A DNA stretch of 64,000 bases from Rhizobium sp. BK313 (GCF_014193655.1 NZ_JACHZQ010000009.1:1-64000); one strand, 5' to 3'; counted from the first letter of the stretch, positions 1 through 9,109 are shown. Notes: generated by a model from the sequence alone, not told the origin. Made by a program: numbers and translations.

Positions 1-2
1 AG

Positions 3-164
3 CTCTATACCACTGGGCTTGCCGGCGACGACCGGACCTTGACCGGTGTTACGATGATCGACGATATCAAGGCAGCAATCGACCGCAGCATCGCAGCATC
101 CGGCGATCCCACCGTCGCCATCATTCCGGAGGGACCTTATGTCGTTCCCCGTTATGCCGCGTGA
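3..164 (+). CDS. larA: LarA-family nickel-dependent racemase/epimerase, C-terminal end (partial)
   Basis: Only the last 53 codons are inside the window; the gene starts upstream. The reading frame is open from base 3 and ends in TGA at 162-164. The closing residues, AIIPEGPYVVPRY, match the conserved tail of LarA-like (DUF2088) proteins. LarA enzymes racemise or epimerise 2-hydroxy acids with a nickel-pincer nucleotide cofactor. Its identity is strongly supported by the cofactor genes that follow directly (larC, larE, larB). Many LarA homologues act on substrates other than lactate, so the substrate is open. Its end overlaps the proposed larC start. Confidence 0.8.
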   Translation, partial: LYTTGLAGDDRTLTGVTMIDDIKAAIDRSIAASGDPTVAIIPEGPYVVPRYAA

Positions 165-1455
165 GCCGACCATGATACCGGAACGTCTCGAATTGCATCT
201 CGATCCTCTCGGCGGCATCGCGGGGGATATGTTTGCTGCCGCCCTGCTCGACCTGAGGCCAGATCTGGAGGCGGGATTGAAGCGAACGCTTGCTCTCTGC
301 CCGCTGATCGAAGATGTGGAATTCGAATTTGCCGCTCACAATGACGGTGTGCTGACCGGTCACCGCTTCCTTGTGCGCCGCGATGGCAACAGGCGCATCG
401 CGGAAGATCAACACCATCATCACCATTCGCATGAGCATCATGATCACGATGAACATGGTCATGTGCACGGCAGCCACCATCACACGCATTGGAGCTTGAT
501 CCGCGAAGCCCTGATCACATCCAAGCTCGACCGCGACACCGTAAAACACGCCGTCGGCATCTTCTCCCGGCTCGCCGAAGCGGAGGGAAAAGTACATGGT
601 GTCGACCCTGATGCCGTCAGCTTCCACGAGGTCGGCGCCTGGGATTCGATCGCCGACATCGTTGCTGCCGCGTGGCTGATATCGCAATTCGATACTATCA
701 GTTGGACAGTCGGCCCCTTGCCGCTCGGCGGCGGCCGGGTGCACACGGATCATGGTCTGCTTCCCGTTCCTGCGCCTGCCACGGCTCGCCTGCTCGAAGG
801 CTTTTCCACGATCGACGACGGCATCGGCGGCGAGCGCGTCACACCGACGGGAGCCGCCATTCTCGCCTATCTCTGTGGCCGGACGCCGGTGCCACCGAAG
901 CCACGAACCCTAACGGGGTCCGGCTACGGTTTCGGCACGCGCCGGCTGCCGGGCATCAGCAACTGCCTACGTATCCTGGCCTTCGAAAGTGCGGAAGCCT
1001 ACACCGACCTGAAAAACCAGGTCGCTGTCCTGGAATGTGAAATCGACGATCAGACCGGAGAAGACCTCGCACAGGCGGTCGAACGATTGCGTGCGCAGAC
1101 AGGCGTTCTCGACGTTATCCAGGCGCCGGTTTTTGGCAAGAAGGGTCGGATGATGACGCATTTGCGCATTCTCGCAGAACCTGCCGCGCGGGACGATATC
1201 CTGGCAAGCATTTTCGACGAGACCACGACCATCGGTGTCCGTCATATTCTGGTGGAGCGCAGCACCCTGCCCCGGCAGGCGGCGACGACCGAAGCCGACG
1301 GCCGGACGCTACGGCTAAAGGTCGTCGAACGACCCACAGGCCGCACCGCCAAGGTCGAAGCCGACGATCTCGCCGATGTAGCTGGAAGTGCGGCCCGCAA
1401 TAGGCTGCGCCACATCGCAGATACCGCCGTTCGGAAAGGTGAAGAGGAAGACTGA
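139..1455 (+). CDS. larC: LarC, nickel insertion protein for the nickel-pincer cofactor
   Basis: LarC (DUF111 family) inserts nickel into pyridinium-3,5-bisthiocarboxylic acid mononucleotide, the last step in making the LarA cofactor. The family opening LDPLGGIAGDM lies at residues 21-31. A striking histidine-rich stretch at residues 91-116 carries 16 His in 26 positions and probably binds or stores nickel. The gene is one uninterrupted frame, unlike the frameshifted larC1/larC2 of Lactobacillus plantarum. ATG 139 has a good Shine-Dalgarno (GGAGGG, about 5 bases upstream) but overlaps the larA end; ATG 172 is the alternative start. The stop overlaps larE by one base, so the genes are co-transcribed. 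Confidence 0.93.
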   Translation: MSFPVMPREPTMIPERLELHLDPLGGIAGDMFAAALLDLRPDLEAGLKRTLALCPLIEDVEFEFAAHNDGVLTGHRFLVRRDGNRRIAEDQHHHHHSHEHHDHDEHGHVHGSHHHTHWSLIREALITSKLDRDTVKHAVGIFSRLAEAEGKVHGVDPDAVSFHEVGAWDSIADIVAAAWLISQFDTISWTVGPLPLGGGRVHTDHGLLPVPAPATARLLEGFSTIDDGIGGERVTPTGAAILAYLCGRTPVPPKPRTLTGSGYGFGTRRLPGISNCLRILAFESAEAYTDLKNQVAVLECEIDDQTGEDLAQAVERLRAQTGVLDVIQAPVFGKKGRMMTHLRILAEPAARDDILASIFDETTTIGVRHILVERSTLPRQAATTEADGRTLRLKVVERPTGRTAKVEADDLADVAGSAARNRLRHIADTAVRKGEEED

Positions 1456-2252
1456 TGCAAGCCGCCCTGGAAACCGTTCTCTCTTCACTCGGGCCTTCCG
1501 CCGTCGCCGTCAGCGGCGGTGTCGATTCCATGACGCTTGCCGTCTTCGCCAACCGGCTTCTCGGCAAGGAGCGCATCACCATGATGCATGCGGTCTCCCC
1601 GGCCGTACCGCCGGAAGCAACCGAACGCGTCAAGGAATGGGCCGGACGCGAAGGCTGGACGCTGCGCATTCTCGATGCCGGCGAGTTCAGCGACCGCAAT
1701 TATCTCAGCAATCCCGTCAACCGCTGCTTCTTCTGCAAGAGCAATCTTTACAGCGCGATTGCCGGCCTATCCGACCGGCTTATCCTCTCCGGCGCCAATA
1801 CCGACGATCTCGGCGAATATCGCCCCGGCCTCGATGCCGCACGCGACCACGGCGTACGCCATCCCTATCTTGAGGCGGGCATCGACAAGCAGACGGTTCG
1901 CGCGCTCGCCCGCGACCTCGGCCTCGGCGAACTTGCCGAGCTGCCGGCTTCTCCTTGCCTCTCCAGCCGAGTGGAAACGGCGATCGCCATCGATTCCGAG
2001 GTGTTGAAGGCGATCCATGGTGTGGAACGTCTCGTCAGCGAGAAGCTGGCGCCGCAGACGGTCCGTTGTCGCGTCCGTCGAAACGGCGTGGTCATCGAAA
2101 TGGATGCAACGAGTCTCGCAAACGCCGATGACGAGAAACGCGACGCCCTGTCGCGTTCCATCGCCGGCTTGCTGCCGGCTTCCCTTTCCGGCAAGCCCAT
2201 CGGCTTCGAGCCCTATCGCAATGGCAGCGCCTTCATCGGAGTAAAATCGTGA
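1455..2252 (+). CDS. larE: LarE, ATP-dependent sulfur transferase for the nickel-pincer cofactor
   Basis: LarE adenylates the carboxylates of pyridinium-3,5-dicarboxylate mononucleotide and converts them to thiocarboxylates. The N-terminal PP-loop is seen as SGGVDS (about residues 20-25). Cysteines lie at C91 and C94 (motif CFFC) and at C168 (motif PCLSSR). Three cysteines in this layout are typical of LarE enzymes that carry a [4Fe-4S] cluster and use external sulfide, rather than the L. plantarum type, which sacrifices a single cysteine. At 265 aa the length is normal. The end overlaps the larB start by four bases (GTGA). Confidence 0.93.
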   Translation: MQAALETVLSSLGPSAVAVSGGVDSMTLAVFANRLLGKERITMMHAVSPAVPPEATERVKEWAGREGWTLRILDAGEFSDRNYLSNPVNRCFFCKSNLYSAIAGLSDRLILSGANTDDLGEYRPGLDAARDHGVRHPYLEAGIDKQTVRALARDLGLGELAELPASPCLSSRVETAIAIDSEVLKAIHGVERLVSEKLAPQTVRCRVRRNGVVIEMDATSLANADDEKRDALSRSIAGLLPASLSGKPIGFEPYRNGSAFIGVKS

Positions 2253-2935
2253 CCAGCGAAGATGTCGTCTTCGATTTTGCCCGTGCCGGCCGTATCGGCC
2301 TCGACGAGTCGGTGTTCTGCGCCGGCAAAAGTGCCGGTCAGATCGCCGGCATCCTCGAAAGTGCGAGGGATCGGAGCGTCGGGTTGCTGCTGACACGATT
2401 GGACGCGGACAAACTGGCGCAACTGCCTGCCGAATTGCGAGAGGCGATCGACTATTGCACTCTATCCCGCACCGGTTTCTTCGGTCCGCTCCGGCCGGTC
2501 GCGATGTCAGGCAAGATTGCGATCGTCGCAGCCGGCACTTCGGATGCGCCGGTCGCTCGTGAAGCGGCGCGTACGCTGCGCCATGCAGGGATCGACGCGA
2601 CCGTCATCACGGATGTCGGTGTTGCGGGCCTCTGGCGGCTGATGGACCGGATCGAAGATATACGCCGCCATCCCGTCGTCATTGCGGTTGCCGGCATGGA
2701 TGCGGCTTTGGCAAGCGTGCTCGGGGGCCTTGTTTCCAGCGCCCTGATCGCTGTGCCGACCTCCGTCGGCTACGGTGCGGCGGAAAGTGGCCGCACCGCG
2801 CTCAACGCCATGCTCGCGAGCTGCGCGGCGGGCATCACGGTCTGCAATATCGATAATGGTTATGGCGCCGCCGCCGCCGCCATACGCATCCTCAACAGCT
2901 TTGCTGCTTTGACGGACAGATCCGTGCAGAGTTGA
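2249..2935 (+). CDS. larB: LarB, nicotinate adenine dinucleotide carboxylase/hydrolase for the nickel-pincer cofactor
   Basis: LarB carboxylates and hydrolyses nicotinic acid adenine dinucleotide, the first step of the cofactor route. The 228 aa protein has the PurE-like core of the family, visible as GTSDAPVAREAA followed by VGVAGLWRL in the middle, and a glycine- and alanine-rich C-terminal part (SVGYGAAESG, NIDNGYGAAAAA). The GTG start overlaps the larE stop, so translational coupling is likely. Together with larC and larE it completes the known cofactor set. It is the last gene of the operon; the next gene is convergent with only three bases between. Confidence 0.93.
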   Translation: MTSEDVVFDFARAGRIGLDESVFCAGKSAGQIAGILESARDRSVGLLLTRLDADKLAQLPAELREAIDYCTLSRTGFFGPLRPVAMSGKIAIVAAGTSDAPVAREAARTLRHAGIDATVITDVGVAGLWRLMDRIEDIRRHPVVIAVAGMDAALASVLGGLVSSALIAVPTSVGYGAAESGRTALNAMLASCAAGITVCNIDNGYGAAAAAIRILNSFAALTDRSVQS

Positions 2936-2938
2936 GGC

Positions 2939-3751
2939 TTAGTCTTCGATCTCTGTCGCGGTTTTGGCCAACATGCAAAGAAAGTCGACATCGTCGCCGA
3001 TCAGGGCGTCGATGAGCCCATCCTTGATGCAGCTGCGGATCATCGGCAGCTTGTCACGCCCGCTTTGCCAGAATACGGCGAGCTTTTCCGGGAGAGGCAG
3101 GCTCAGGCGCACCGCAATCTCCGCTTCCCGCAGAGCTTCGGCATCGGCACGGTGAAAATGGTTGAGCTCCAGCGAGACGCCGTCGACGTTGCCGGCGCGC
3201 ATCGAGTCGATGAGACCAAGCGGACGGTGATACACGATCGCTTCCGTCTGCAGGCGCGGTTCGATTTGCTTGACGCGCTGCAGATCGTGATGATCGAAGG
3301 AGGAAATGGCGACATGAGCGAAGGCGTCAGCGTCCTTGATCACCTCGATCATGATATCCGTCATTCGATCCGGGCGCGCACGTTCCTTCATCTCGACGGC
3401 AAGACGCGTGTCGGTCCGCTTAGCCCAGGCAACGACTTCGGCAAATGTCGGAACCCGTGTTCCGGCAAAACGCGAATCGAACTTCGCGCCTGCGTCGAGG
3501 GTCAGGATATCGTCCAGATCATGATCGGCAACCAGGCCCCAGCCGGAAGTGGTTCGATCCAAGGTGCGATCGTGCATGACGATAATCTTATCGTCGCGGG
3601 TCAGCATCAGATCGATCTCGCATTCATTGGCGCCGGCATCCACGCCTTTTTGATAGGCAAGGATCGTATTTTCGGGAAAGTGCCGGCTGAAGCCGCGATG
3701 GGCGGCAATACGGAGCGATCCTTGACGGGCGGCATGAAGAGGCAAAGGCAC
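2939..3751 (-). CDS. Glycerophosphodiester phosphodiesterase family protein
   Basis: GDPD-family enzymes hydrolyse glycerophosphodiesters to glycerol-3-phosphate and an alcohol. The N-terminal active-site signature is present: AAHRGFSRHFPENT near residue 16, then ECEIDL and MHDRTLDRTTSG, which supply the catalytic histidines and the acidic metal ligands. At 270 aa without a signal peptide it should be cytosolic, like UgpQ. The GTG start has AAGGAG about eight bases upstream. It is the last gene of the ABC operon on this strand, so it probably processes what that importer brings in. The exact substrate cannot be read from the sequence. Confidence 0.88.
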   Translation of the reverse strand: MPLPLHAARQGSLRIAAHRGFSRHFPENTILAYQKGVDAGANECEIDLMLTRDDKIIVMHDRTLDRTTSGWGLVADHDLDDILTLDAGAKFDSRFAGTRVPTFAEVVAWAKRTDTRLAVEMKERARPDRMTDIMIEVIKDADAFAHVAISSFDHHDLQRVKQIEPRLQTEAIVYHRPLGLIDSMRAGNVDGVSLELNHFHRADAEALREAEIAVRLSLPLPEKLAVFWQSGRDKLPMIRSCIKDGLIDALIGDDVDFLCMLAKTATEIED

Positions 3752-3790
3752 GGGAATTTCTCCTTGGGTTATGAAAAGGCTTTTTGAAGC

Positions 3791-4678
3791 TCAGTGCAGC
3801 GTCGGATCAAAAGCGTCGCGCAGGTAGTCGCCGATCAGGCTGATCGACAGTGACAGCAGGAAGATCGCGATCCCCGGCAACGTTGAGATCCACCACTCGG
3901 TCATCACGTAGTCGCGGCCGGCGCCTACCATGCTGCCGAGGCTGACCATGGGCGGCTGGATGCCGAGGCCGAGGAAGCTCAGCGCCGATTCCTGCATCAG
4001 GATGTCTGGCAGAACGACAGTCAAATTGACGAGAACGACCGAGAGGATGTTCGGCAGAACATGCATGACCGCGATGCGCGTTGTGCTCGCGCCGTTGCGT
4101 TTCAGCGCCGCGACATAGCCTCGTTCCAGCTCCAGACCGGTCATGGTGCGGACGAGCCGGGCATAGCGTTCCCAGCCGTAGAGGCCGAGCAGCGCCATGA
4201 AGAGCCAGAGATTGTCACCGAAGAAGGCAAGCACGGCGAGCGCGATAATGAGGAACGGCATCGATGCCTGGAAATCCACCGCGACGCGGATCAGCATATC
4301 GGCAAACCCACGACGAAACGCCGCGAGAAGGCCCAGTGTCGTGCCGAGCAGCAGGCTAATCGCCGAGGCGCCGAGCGCGATCAAAAGGCTGGTGCGAACG
4401 CCGTAGAAGACCCGGCTCAGAATATCGCGCCCGAGTTCATCGGTACCGAGAACATGCTTTAGAGTACCTCCGAACAGGAACGGCGGTGCCTTTCGAGCAT
4501 GCAGATCGATCTGCGCAAAGCCGTAGGGTGCAAGCACATTGGCAAAGACCGCGAGCACGATGAAGGTGACGAGAACGACCAGGCAGATTACGGTCGTCAG
4601 GTCCAGCCGCGCGCTACGCGACAATCTCTCGGCCTTCGTCTTCGCCGAACTGTCGATGTTCGTCACTACATTCGCCAT
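3791..4678 (-). CDS. Peptide/nickel-family ABC transporter permease (DppC-like)
   Basis: Second permease of a peptide/opine/nickel-type importer. The roughly 295 aa protein has an N-terminal membrane segment (LTTVICLVVLVTFIVLAVFA), the DppC hallmark GTDELGRDILSRVFYG near residue 90, and an EAA-type loop, AALKRNGASTTRIAVMHVLPN. The ATG at 4678 was chosen because AAGGGA lies six bases upstream; the ATG two codons earlier overlaps that ribosome-binding site. It follows the DppB-like gene by about 24 bases and precedes the phosphodiesterase by about 40 bases in one operon. Confidence 0.93.
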   Translation of the reverse strand: MANVVTNIDSSAKTKAERLSRSARLDLTTVICLVVLVTFIVLAVFANVLAPYGFAQIDLHARKAPPFLFGGTLKHVLGTDELGRDILSRVFYGVRTSLLIALGASAISLLLGTTLGLLAAFRRGFADMLIRVAVDFQASMPFLIIALAVLAFFGDNLWLFMALLGLYGWERYARLVRTMTGLELERGYVAALKRNGASTTRIAVMHVLPNILSVVLVNLTVVLPDILMQESALSFLGLGIQPPMVSLGSMVGAGRDYVMTEWWISTLPGIAIFLLSLSISLIGDYLRDAFDPTLH

Positions 4679-4702
4679 GGTCATCCCTTTCGAAAATGCG
4701 GA

Positions 4703-5629
4703 TCAGGCCGCCGCCCGATGCCGCAAACGCGGATCGGCGAGAATGTAGAGAAAGTCGATGAGCAGGTTGGCGCTCACCATGGTCGCGGTGATGAGGATGA
4801 CGATAGTCTGCACGATGTTGAGGTCACGCTGCGCCACCGACGAGACGAGAAAACGGCCGACGCCCGGCCAGGCGTAGACGGTCTCGACAACAGCCGCACC
4901 GCCGATCATGCCGCCGACCAAGAAACCAAGCATGGTCAAAAGCGGCAGGGCCGCATTGGGCATCACATGCTGCAGCAACACGGCCCGCTCGCCGATCCGC
5001 TTGGCGCGAGCTGCCAGAATGTAGCGCTGTCCCAATACCTCCAACGCGCTGGAACGCACGAAGCGAGCGATGATGCCGGCATTGGCAAGGCCGATGACCA
5101 TAACCGGCATGACGAGATGCGCCGGCGTCGACCCGCCGCCGCTCGGCAACAGACGCAGAGACACGGCGAAAAGCTGGATCAGCAAAATGGCGACCAGAAA
5201 ATTCGGCAGGGAATGCGTCAGCACCGCCAACCCCATGACAAGGCGGTCGATCAGGCTGCCGCGGTTCTGCGCGGCCAGAATGCCGAGCGGCACGCCGGCG
5301 CCCAATGCCACCACCAGAGCGGCCCCCATCAGTTCGAGCGTTGCGGGAACCTTGGAAAGAACCAGCGCCAGCGCATTCTGCCCATTCTGCAGCGACGTGC
5401 CAAAATCGCCGCGCAGAAGATGGCCGAGATAGGAAAAATACTGGATGTAGAGCGGCTGATCGAGGCCCCATTGCTGACGCATCAGGGCCACCACCTCCGG
5501 CGGCGTCTCGACCGGCAGCAGCGAATGCAGGGGATCGCCGCTGACGCGCAGGATAATGAAGGTAAAAGTGATGGCGAGGAAAAGCGTGACGACGGCCCGC
5601 AGGAGGGCGCGCATGACAGCCTGGAACAT
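4703..5629 (-). CDS. Peptide/nickel-family ABC transporter permease (DppB-like)
   Basis: First permease of the importer, 308 aa, with about six membrane segments. Family marks include the N-terminal TFTFIILRVSGDPL, the WGLDQPLYIQYFSYL segment, and the C-terminal loop ILAARAKRIGERAVLLQHVMPNA followed by VVETVYAWPGVGRF. AAGGAG stands about seven bases before the ATG. It pairs with the DppC-like protein downstream to form the membrane channel and lies 12 bases after the second ATPase gene. Confidence 0.93.
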   Translation of the reverse strand: MFQAVMRALLRAVVTLFLAITFTFIILRVSGDPLHSLLPVETPPEVVALMRQQWGLDQPLYIQYFSYLGHLLRGDFGTSLQNGQNALALVLSKVPATLELMGAALVVALGAGVPLGILAAQNRGSLIDRLVMGLAVLTHSLPNFLVAILLIQLFAVSLRLLPSGGGSTPAHLVMPVMVIGLANAGIIARFVRSSALEVLGQRYILAARAKRIGERAVLLQHVMPNAALPLLTMLGFLVGGMIGGAAVVETVYAWPGVGRFLVSSVAQRDLNIVQTIVILITATMVSANLLIDFLYILADPRLRHRAAA

Positions 5630-5641
5630 GGCGGATCTCCT

Positions 5642-6511
5642 TCAGAGCGTTTCAAGGACGGTATTTGTCTGACGCAATTTCTGCCGCCGTCCGCGCGGGA
5701 CAGCGGACAGAAGCTTCGCGGTGTAGGGATGGGTGGGATTCGAAAAGACCGCTTCCGTCGCGCCTGTCTCGACGATCTGTCCCGCCTCCATGATCGCCAC
5801 GCGATGCGAAACATGACGAACGACCCGGACGTCATGGCTGATGAACAGCAATGACAGACCGCGGGTACTCTGAAGTTCCAGCAGGAGATTGAGAACTTGG
5901 GCCTGCACCGACACGTCGAGCGCAGAGACGGGCTCATCGCACAGTAGGATTTGCGGTTCGACGATCAGGGCGCGGGCAATGGCAACGCGTTGGCGTTGGC
6001 CGCCGGAAAGCTGGTGCGGAAACTTCTGTAATGCCGAAACAGGAAGGCTGACGGCCTTGAACGTTTCGGCGGCGCGGTCGCGTCGGCTTGCCGGCTCGCC
6101 GATCGTGTGGATCGCCAGCGTCTCCAGCATCTGGTGCCCAACGGTGCGGCGCGGATCGAGCGCACCCAGGGTGTCCTGCGAGATTACCTGCAAGTGCTTC
6201 GCCAGCCCGCGCCGGTTCGGCTTCATCAGGCCGCTGAAGGACTTGCCGAAGAGTTCGATTTCACCCGACGTCGGAGCCCGGTCGCCGCAGAGAAGCGAGG
6301 CGAGCGTAGACTTGCCGCAGCCTGATTCTCCGACCAAGCCCAGCGTCTCTCCGGACTTCAGCTCAAGGCTGACATCCCTGATCGCATGAAAGCCTTTGGT
6401 TCGGCGGGGCCATATCGTAAAGCCGGGCGAATAGGAAAATTGCAGGTTGCAGGCGGCGAGAGCGATCTCCGTCCCACTCCCATTCAGCGGTGATTTTTCC
6501 TCAGGCATCAT
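5642..6511 (-). CDS. Peptide/nickel-family ABC transporter ATP-binding protein (DppF-like)
   Basis: One of two ATPases powering the importer. The Walker A motif is GESGCGKST, the ABC signature is LSGGQRQRV, the Walker B motif is ILLCDEPVSALD, and the switch histidine is in LLFISHD. The C-terminal HPYTAKLLSAVP matches the oligopeptide transporter ATPase extension, although the extension is short and lacks the cysteine cluster seen in the other ATPase. The 289 aa gene overlaps the preceding ATPase gene by 11 bases, indicating one transcript. Confidence 0.92.
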   Translation of the reverse strand: MMPEEKSPLNGSGTEIALAACNLQFSYSPGFTIWPRRTKGFHAIRDVSLELKSGETLGLVGESGCGKSTLASLLCGDRAPTSGEIELFGKSFSGLMKPNRRGLAKHLQVISQDTLGALDPRRTVGHQMLETLAIHTIGEPASRRDRAAETFKAVSLPVSALQKFPHQLSGGQRQRVAIARALIVEPQILLCDEPVSALDVSVQAQVLNLLLELQSTRGLSLLFISHDVRVVRHVSHRVAIMEAGQIVETGATEAVFSNPTHPYTAKLLSAVPRGRRQKLRQTNTVLETL

Positions 6512-7469
6512 GTGCGCTCCATGGATTGAAGCAGGCGAGCGAGGCCGCGCCCGTAATCAGGGGCGGAACCGCCGTTGCGCAATGCGTTTCGGCACGCGGG
6601 CAACGTGGCGCGAAGGCGCACGCGGAAGGCATGGCGTCATGCAGTTTCAATTCGCCAGGAATATCCGCCAGCTTTTCCAGCGGCGTGCCGTGTCCGGGCA
6701 TCGCTTCCAGCAACAGCCGCGTATAGGGGTGGTGGGGATTGTCGTAGATGTCTTCGGTGCTGTTGATCTCGACCAGCGATCCCGCATACATCACCGCGAT
6801 GCGGTCGCAGACCTCGGAGACGAGATCGAGATCATGGCTGATGAAGATCATGGGGATGCCGCGTTCGCGCACCGCCTTGACCAGCAGCGCCACCACTTGC
6901 GCCTGCACTGTGACGTCGAGTGCCGTGGTGGGTTCGTCGGCAATGATCAGCCGCGGCTGCATGGCGAGGGCGGTCGCAATCATCACACGCTGGCACATGC
7001 CGCCGGAAAACTGGGCCGGATAGGCATTGTAACGTATCTCAGGCTGCGGGATGGCGACTTCCGCCAAAAGCCGGAGCGCCTCGGCCTTCGCCTCGGTCGC
7101 CGACATGCCGGCGCTCATCGCGGCCTCGGCGATCTGCGAACCGATGGTGCGGACCGGATCGAGGCAGGAGACAGGCTCCTGGAAGATCAGACCGATGGAG
7201 GGGAGTTTCGAGCGCGCCATCGCCCCGAGCTCGCCGACATCATACATCGCATCTTCGAAGGAGATAAAGCCTGTCGCGCTCGCCGTCGGCCCCAGCAGAC
7301 CCGCAAGAGCAAGGCATGTCACGCTCTTGCCTGAGCCGCTTTCCCCGACGATGCCGAGGATTTCACCCTCGGCAAGGTCAAAGGAGACATTGTTGACCGG
7401 ATGGGACCAGCCGGCCTTTGTCCGGAACGCAACGCTCAGGTTGTCGACCGAAAGGATAGGAGTGGCCAT
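6501..7469 (-). CDS. Peptide/nickel-family ABC transporter ATP-binding protein (DppD-like)
   Basis: Second ATPase of the importer, about 322 aa. Walker A is GESGSGKSV, Walker B is LIIADEPTTALD, and the switch region is FISHDLDLV. The ABC signature reads FSGGMCQRV, with Cys where Arg is usual (LSGGMRQRV). The C-terminal tail has the cysteine pattern CAFAPRC...C...C that often binds an Fe-S cluster in DppD/OppD proteins. The ATG at 7469 (MATPILSV) begins where family members begin; the longer frame to 7517 would overlap the binding-protein gene. Confidence 0.92.
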   Translation of the reverse strand: MATPILSVDNLSVAFRTKAGWSHPVNNVSFDLAEGEILGIVGESGSGKSVTCLALAGLLGPTASATGFISFEDAMYDVGELGAMARSKLPSIGLIFQEPVSCLDPVRTIGSQIAEAAMSAGMSATEAKAEALRLLAEVAIPQPEIRYNAYPAQFSGGMCQRVMIATALAMQPRLIIADEPTTALDVTVQAQVVALLVKAVRERGIPMIFISHDLDLVSEVCDRIAVMYAGSLVEINSTEDIYDNPHHPYTRLLLEAMPGHGTPLEKLADIPGELKLHDAMPSACAFAPRCPRAETHCATAVPPLITGAASLACFNPWSAHDA

Positions 7470-7479
7470 AGCGAACGGC

Positions 7480-9087
7480 TCAGCTCTTCTGCTCTTCGAA
7501 GGCAAGGCTGCCGGCACCGAGATCCATCTGGAAGGCCGGCAAGGGCTGCCACTTGATGCCGTCGCGAATGCCGTAAAAGACGGCGTTCTGATGCAGTACC
7601 GTCTCGCCCGGATCGTTCCATTCGATCAGTTGCAGCATGTCGCGGAATATCTTGGCACGTTCAGCGGGATCGACGGCCTTTTCCATTTTCGCGCCAAGAG
7701 CGTCGAAATCCGCATTCTGCCAGATCTTGAACGAGTTCAAAGAGCCGGCCGAGCCGAACTGTGTGTAAAAGGAGATATAGGGATCCGGGATCTGCGCGGT
7801 GCTCGACCAGTTGCCGGTCGCGCGGCCAGGCGCATTCTCGAACAACTTGCCGCCCTCGACGAACTTCATTTTCGCATTGACGCCAATCGCCTGCCACATG
7901 GCGACCACGGCCTGAGTGACCGGATTTTCCGCCGTGTAGTAATTGTTCTGCGAGCGGACTTCGATTTCTTCGCCGTTATAGCCGGCGTCCTTGAGAAGCT
8001 TGGCGGCCTGATCCGGGTCGTATTTATAGGCCGGATAGTCTTTGAGATAGACGGGGCCGTAAAGCTCGAACTGCAGGCCGTTCGGGACACGGGTCCGGCC
8101 GTCCCAGATCGAATCGACGATGGCTTGCCGGTCGATAGCGAGGATGAGGGCCTGGCGGACGCGCGGGTCCTTGAGCGCCGGATTGGTCTTGTCGAAATAG
8201 AGGATGCGATGATTCGGAACCGGGCCGCCGACGATCGAATGGCCAGGGCTGCCGGTGACAGCGGACAACTGATCCGGCGGCAGGTCGGTTGCGATGTCAT
8301 AGTCGCCGGCAAGAAGACCGGCGATGCGTGAGGAGACTTCCGGCACGATGCGCAGGGTCACGCGCTTGGCGGCCGGCTTGCCGCGGAACGCCTGATCGTG
8401 GGAGGCGAGAACCACGTTTTCGTTCGTCGCGTAGCTCTCGACCTTGTACGGACCGGCGCCGATCGGCTTCTGGCGCCAGGTCGTCCAGTTTCCGCCATTC
8501 TTTAGCCAGGCATCCTTGCTGATGACGACGGCGGCATAGCATGCCAGCCGCTGCAGGAAGATCGGGTCCTGGAACTTGGTGATGAAACGCACCGTCAGCG
8601 GATCGACCACTTCGACGTGATCGAGGCTGGTGAAACTGGTGAGGTAGACCGGATAGCCCGGCGCATTCTTGTTAAGCAGTCGCTCAGGACCAAACGAGAA
8701 GGCTACGTCGTCCGCGGTCATCTCGCGGCCGTCATGGAAAATAACACCGGGACGCAGCTTCATTTCCAGAATGGTCGGCGAAACCCAGGTCCAGGAGGTC
8801 CCGAGATTAGGCTTTACGGAAAAATCGCCCCGCATGTCGATGGCGAGAACCGTCTCATGGATCGAGTAGTTGTTGCGGAAGGCGACGTTGCTGGCAGCAT
8901 CGACCGGCTCCTGCGAGGTCGGGTTCTGCTGAACGGCGATGCGAAGCTCAGGCCGGTTGTCGCCGGCATCGTCCGCGGCCGCGGGCAGCGCCGGCACAAA
9001 AGCGGAGAGGCCAGCCGCGGCTCCCATGAGTAAAGTCGTGCGGCGGGTGATGGCCGTATTGAGGCCGGTGAGCGTGTTTTCGGACAT
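7480..9087 (-). CDS. Peptide/nickel-family ABC transporter substrate-binding protein (DppA-like), Tat-exported
   Basis: Periplasmic binding protein of family 5 that captures the substrate for the importer. The ATG at 9087 is preceded by AGGAGA and gives a Tat-type leader: TRRTTLLMGAAAG followed by an Ala-rich cleavage region near residue 38. The body (535 aa) shows family-5 signatures such as LEMKLRPGVIFHDGREMTADDV and DPRVRQALILAIDRQ. Export already folded through Tat is common for rhizobial binding proteins. The substrate could be a peptide, an oligosaccharide or a phosphodiester; the LacI regulator and the phosphodiesterase lean away from plain peptides. Confidence 0.92.
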   Translation of the reverse strand: MSENTLTGLNTAITRRTTLLMGAAAGLSAFVPALPAAADDAGDNRPELRIAVQQNPTSQEPVDAASNVAFRNNYSIHETVLAIDMRGDFSVKPNLGTSWTWVSPTILEMKLRPGVIFHDGREMTADDVAFSFGPERLLNKNAPGYPVYLTSFTSLDHVEVVDPLTVRFITKFQDPIFLQRLACYAAVVISKDAWLKNGGNWTTWRQKPIGAGPYKVESYATNENVVLASHDQAFRGKPAAKRVTLRIVPEVSSRIAGLLAGDYDIATDLPPDQLSAVTGSPGHSIVGGPVPNHRILYFDKTNPALKDPRVRQALILAIDRQAIVDSIWDGRTRVPNGLQFELYGPVYLKDYPAYKYDPDQAAKLLKDAGYNGEEIEVRSQNNYYTAENPVTQAVVAMWQAIGVNAKMKFVEGGKLFENAPGRATGNWSSTAQIPDPYISFYTQFGSAGSLNSFKIWQNADFDALGAKMEKAVDPAERAKIFRDMLQLIEWNDPGETVLHQNAVFYGIRDGIKWQPLPAFQMDLGAGSLAFEEQKS

Positions 9088-9109
9088 CAGCAGACTCTCC
9101 TGTTGGTGT

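Noticed and set aside
4499..5854. A 451-codon open frame on the plus strand
   Set aside because: It lies antisense to the DppB/DppF-like genes and has the low-complexity Arg/His/Gln-rich look of a shadow frame.
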